64,000 bases of DNA from Leptothoe kymatousa TAU-MAC 1615 (lineage in GTDB: Bacteria > Cyanobacteriota > Cyanobacteriia > Phormidesmidales > Phormidesmidaceae). Below are positions 63,897 to 64,000 of the stretch, piece by piece; position 1 is the first letter of the stretch; each line of letters begins with the position of its first letter. The notes beneath the pieces were generated by a model. The model did no database searches. It was not told the DNA's origin and saw only the letters and a program-made list of their open reading frames with translations. Location of the stretch: the NCBI RefSeq assembly GCF_018739865.1, contig NZ_JADOER010000004.1, positions 627,067 through 691,066 of the forward strand, given 5' to 3'. A program made the translations under genes and the position numbers.

Positions 63897-64000
63897 TTAA
63901 TCTTTTGCCGGTGGGGTTGGCCCCGTGAGCCATCCCTCAATGGTGTGCAAGATAGCCTGGCTAAGGGCGCCATAGTCGTACCCTCCTTCCAGGCCAAACA
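63897..64000 (-). CDS. Histone deacetylase / acetoin-utilisation family protein (C-terminus only)
   Basis: Minus-strand frame open from the right edge to a TAA at 63897-63899; 34 codons encoding FGLEGGYDYGALSQAILHT and then IEGWLTGPTPPAKD. LEGGYD followed by a helix is the end of the zinc-dependent deacetylase fold (class II HDAC/AcuC family). The catalytic part lies outside the window, so substrate is unknown. Confidence 0.75.
   Translation of the reverse strand, partial: FGLEGGYDYGALSQAILHTIEGWLTGPTPPAKD

Overview
The window is chromosomal DNA of a phycoerythrin-containing cyanobacterium. It encodes phycocyanin (cpcBA) with its lyase (cpcEF), phycoerythrin (cpeBA), phycoerythrobilin synthesis (pebAB), S-type and T-type bilin lyases, the activator CpeR and an unusually large set of rod linkers. 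HIP1 octamers (GCGATCGC) are scattered through it, and proteins typical of large-genome cyanobacteria (DUF4058, CHAT and AAA_35/TPR proteins) are present. I cannot name the species. Linkers that chain several pfam00427 (REP) domains without a phycobiliprotein domain are known to me from thylakoid-less cyanobacteria (Gloeobacter, Anthocerotibacter), so the antenna may be non-standard, but the rest of the gene content does not prove that affiliation.

Layout. 1-15.3 kb is general accessory/housekeeping: a truncated GH3 glycosidase, a PTS-IIC/EAL fusion, a two-gene RNA-repair operon (kinase-phosphatase-ligase plus RtcB), two Spy/CpxP-like periplasmic proteins divergent from a NarL-type two-component system, an outer-membrane-type protein, an EnvC-like M23 protein, a SRAP protein, a DUF952 protein and a secreted repeat protein. 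15.3-23.4 kb is an accessory island with REP palindromes, a broken RAYT transposase, a giant AAA_35-membrane-TPR protein, a CHAT-protease/AAA_35 protein, a DUF4058 gene and a leftover coiled-coil gene tail. 23.4-32.2 kb carries a LysE exporter with an Lrp regulator, tldD/tldE, an AI-2E family permease, a sulfate-type transporter and cysC.

32.2-58.3 kb is one continuous phycobilisome locus. On the minus strand, an S-type lyase, pebA, pebB, cpcB, cpcA, cpcE and cpcF run in one direction. In the middle lie a pentapeptide protein, another S-type lyase, an NblB-like HEAT protein, a phycobiliprotein-like protein that keeps the bilin cysteine, and an ankyrin protein. On the plus strand follow cpeC, cpeE, a four-REP linker of 984 residues, two cpeD paralogues, a small CpcD-domain cap, cpeS, a CpcD-domain protein with a lysine-rich tail, cpeT, cpeR, cpeB, cpeA and a one-REP linker. 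A three-REP linker with a coiled-coil tail is read from the other strand. Together these genes make the PEB pigment, attach PCB and PEB, build phycoerythrin and phycocyanin rods and probably join them into an extended array. Intrinsic-terminator-like hairpins punctuate the locus and probably set subunit-to-linker ratios. No apcE, cpcG, cpcC, heme oxygenase, pcyA or cpeY was found here.

58.3-64 kb returns to metabolism: a guanidine-modifying-enzyme-like protein, Ppx/GppA, glycogen phosphorylase and the C-terminus of a histone-deacetylase-family protein. No tRNA, rRNA or CRISPR array was seen. All functional calls come from reading motifs; no database search was run.
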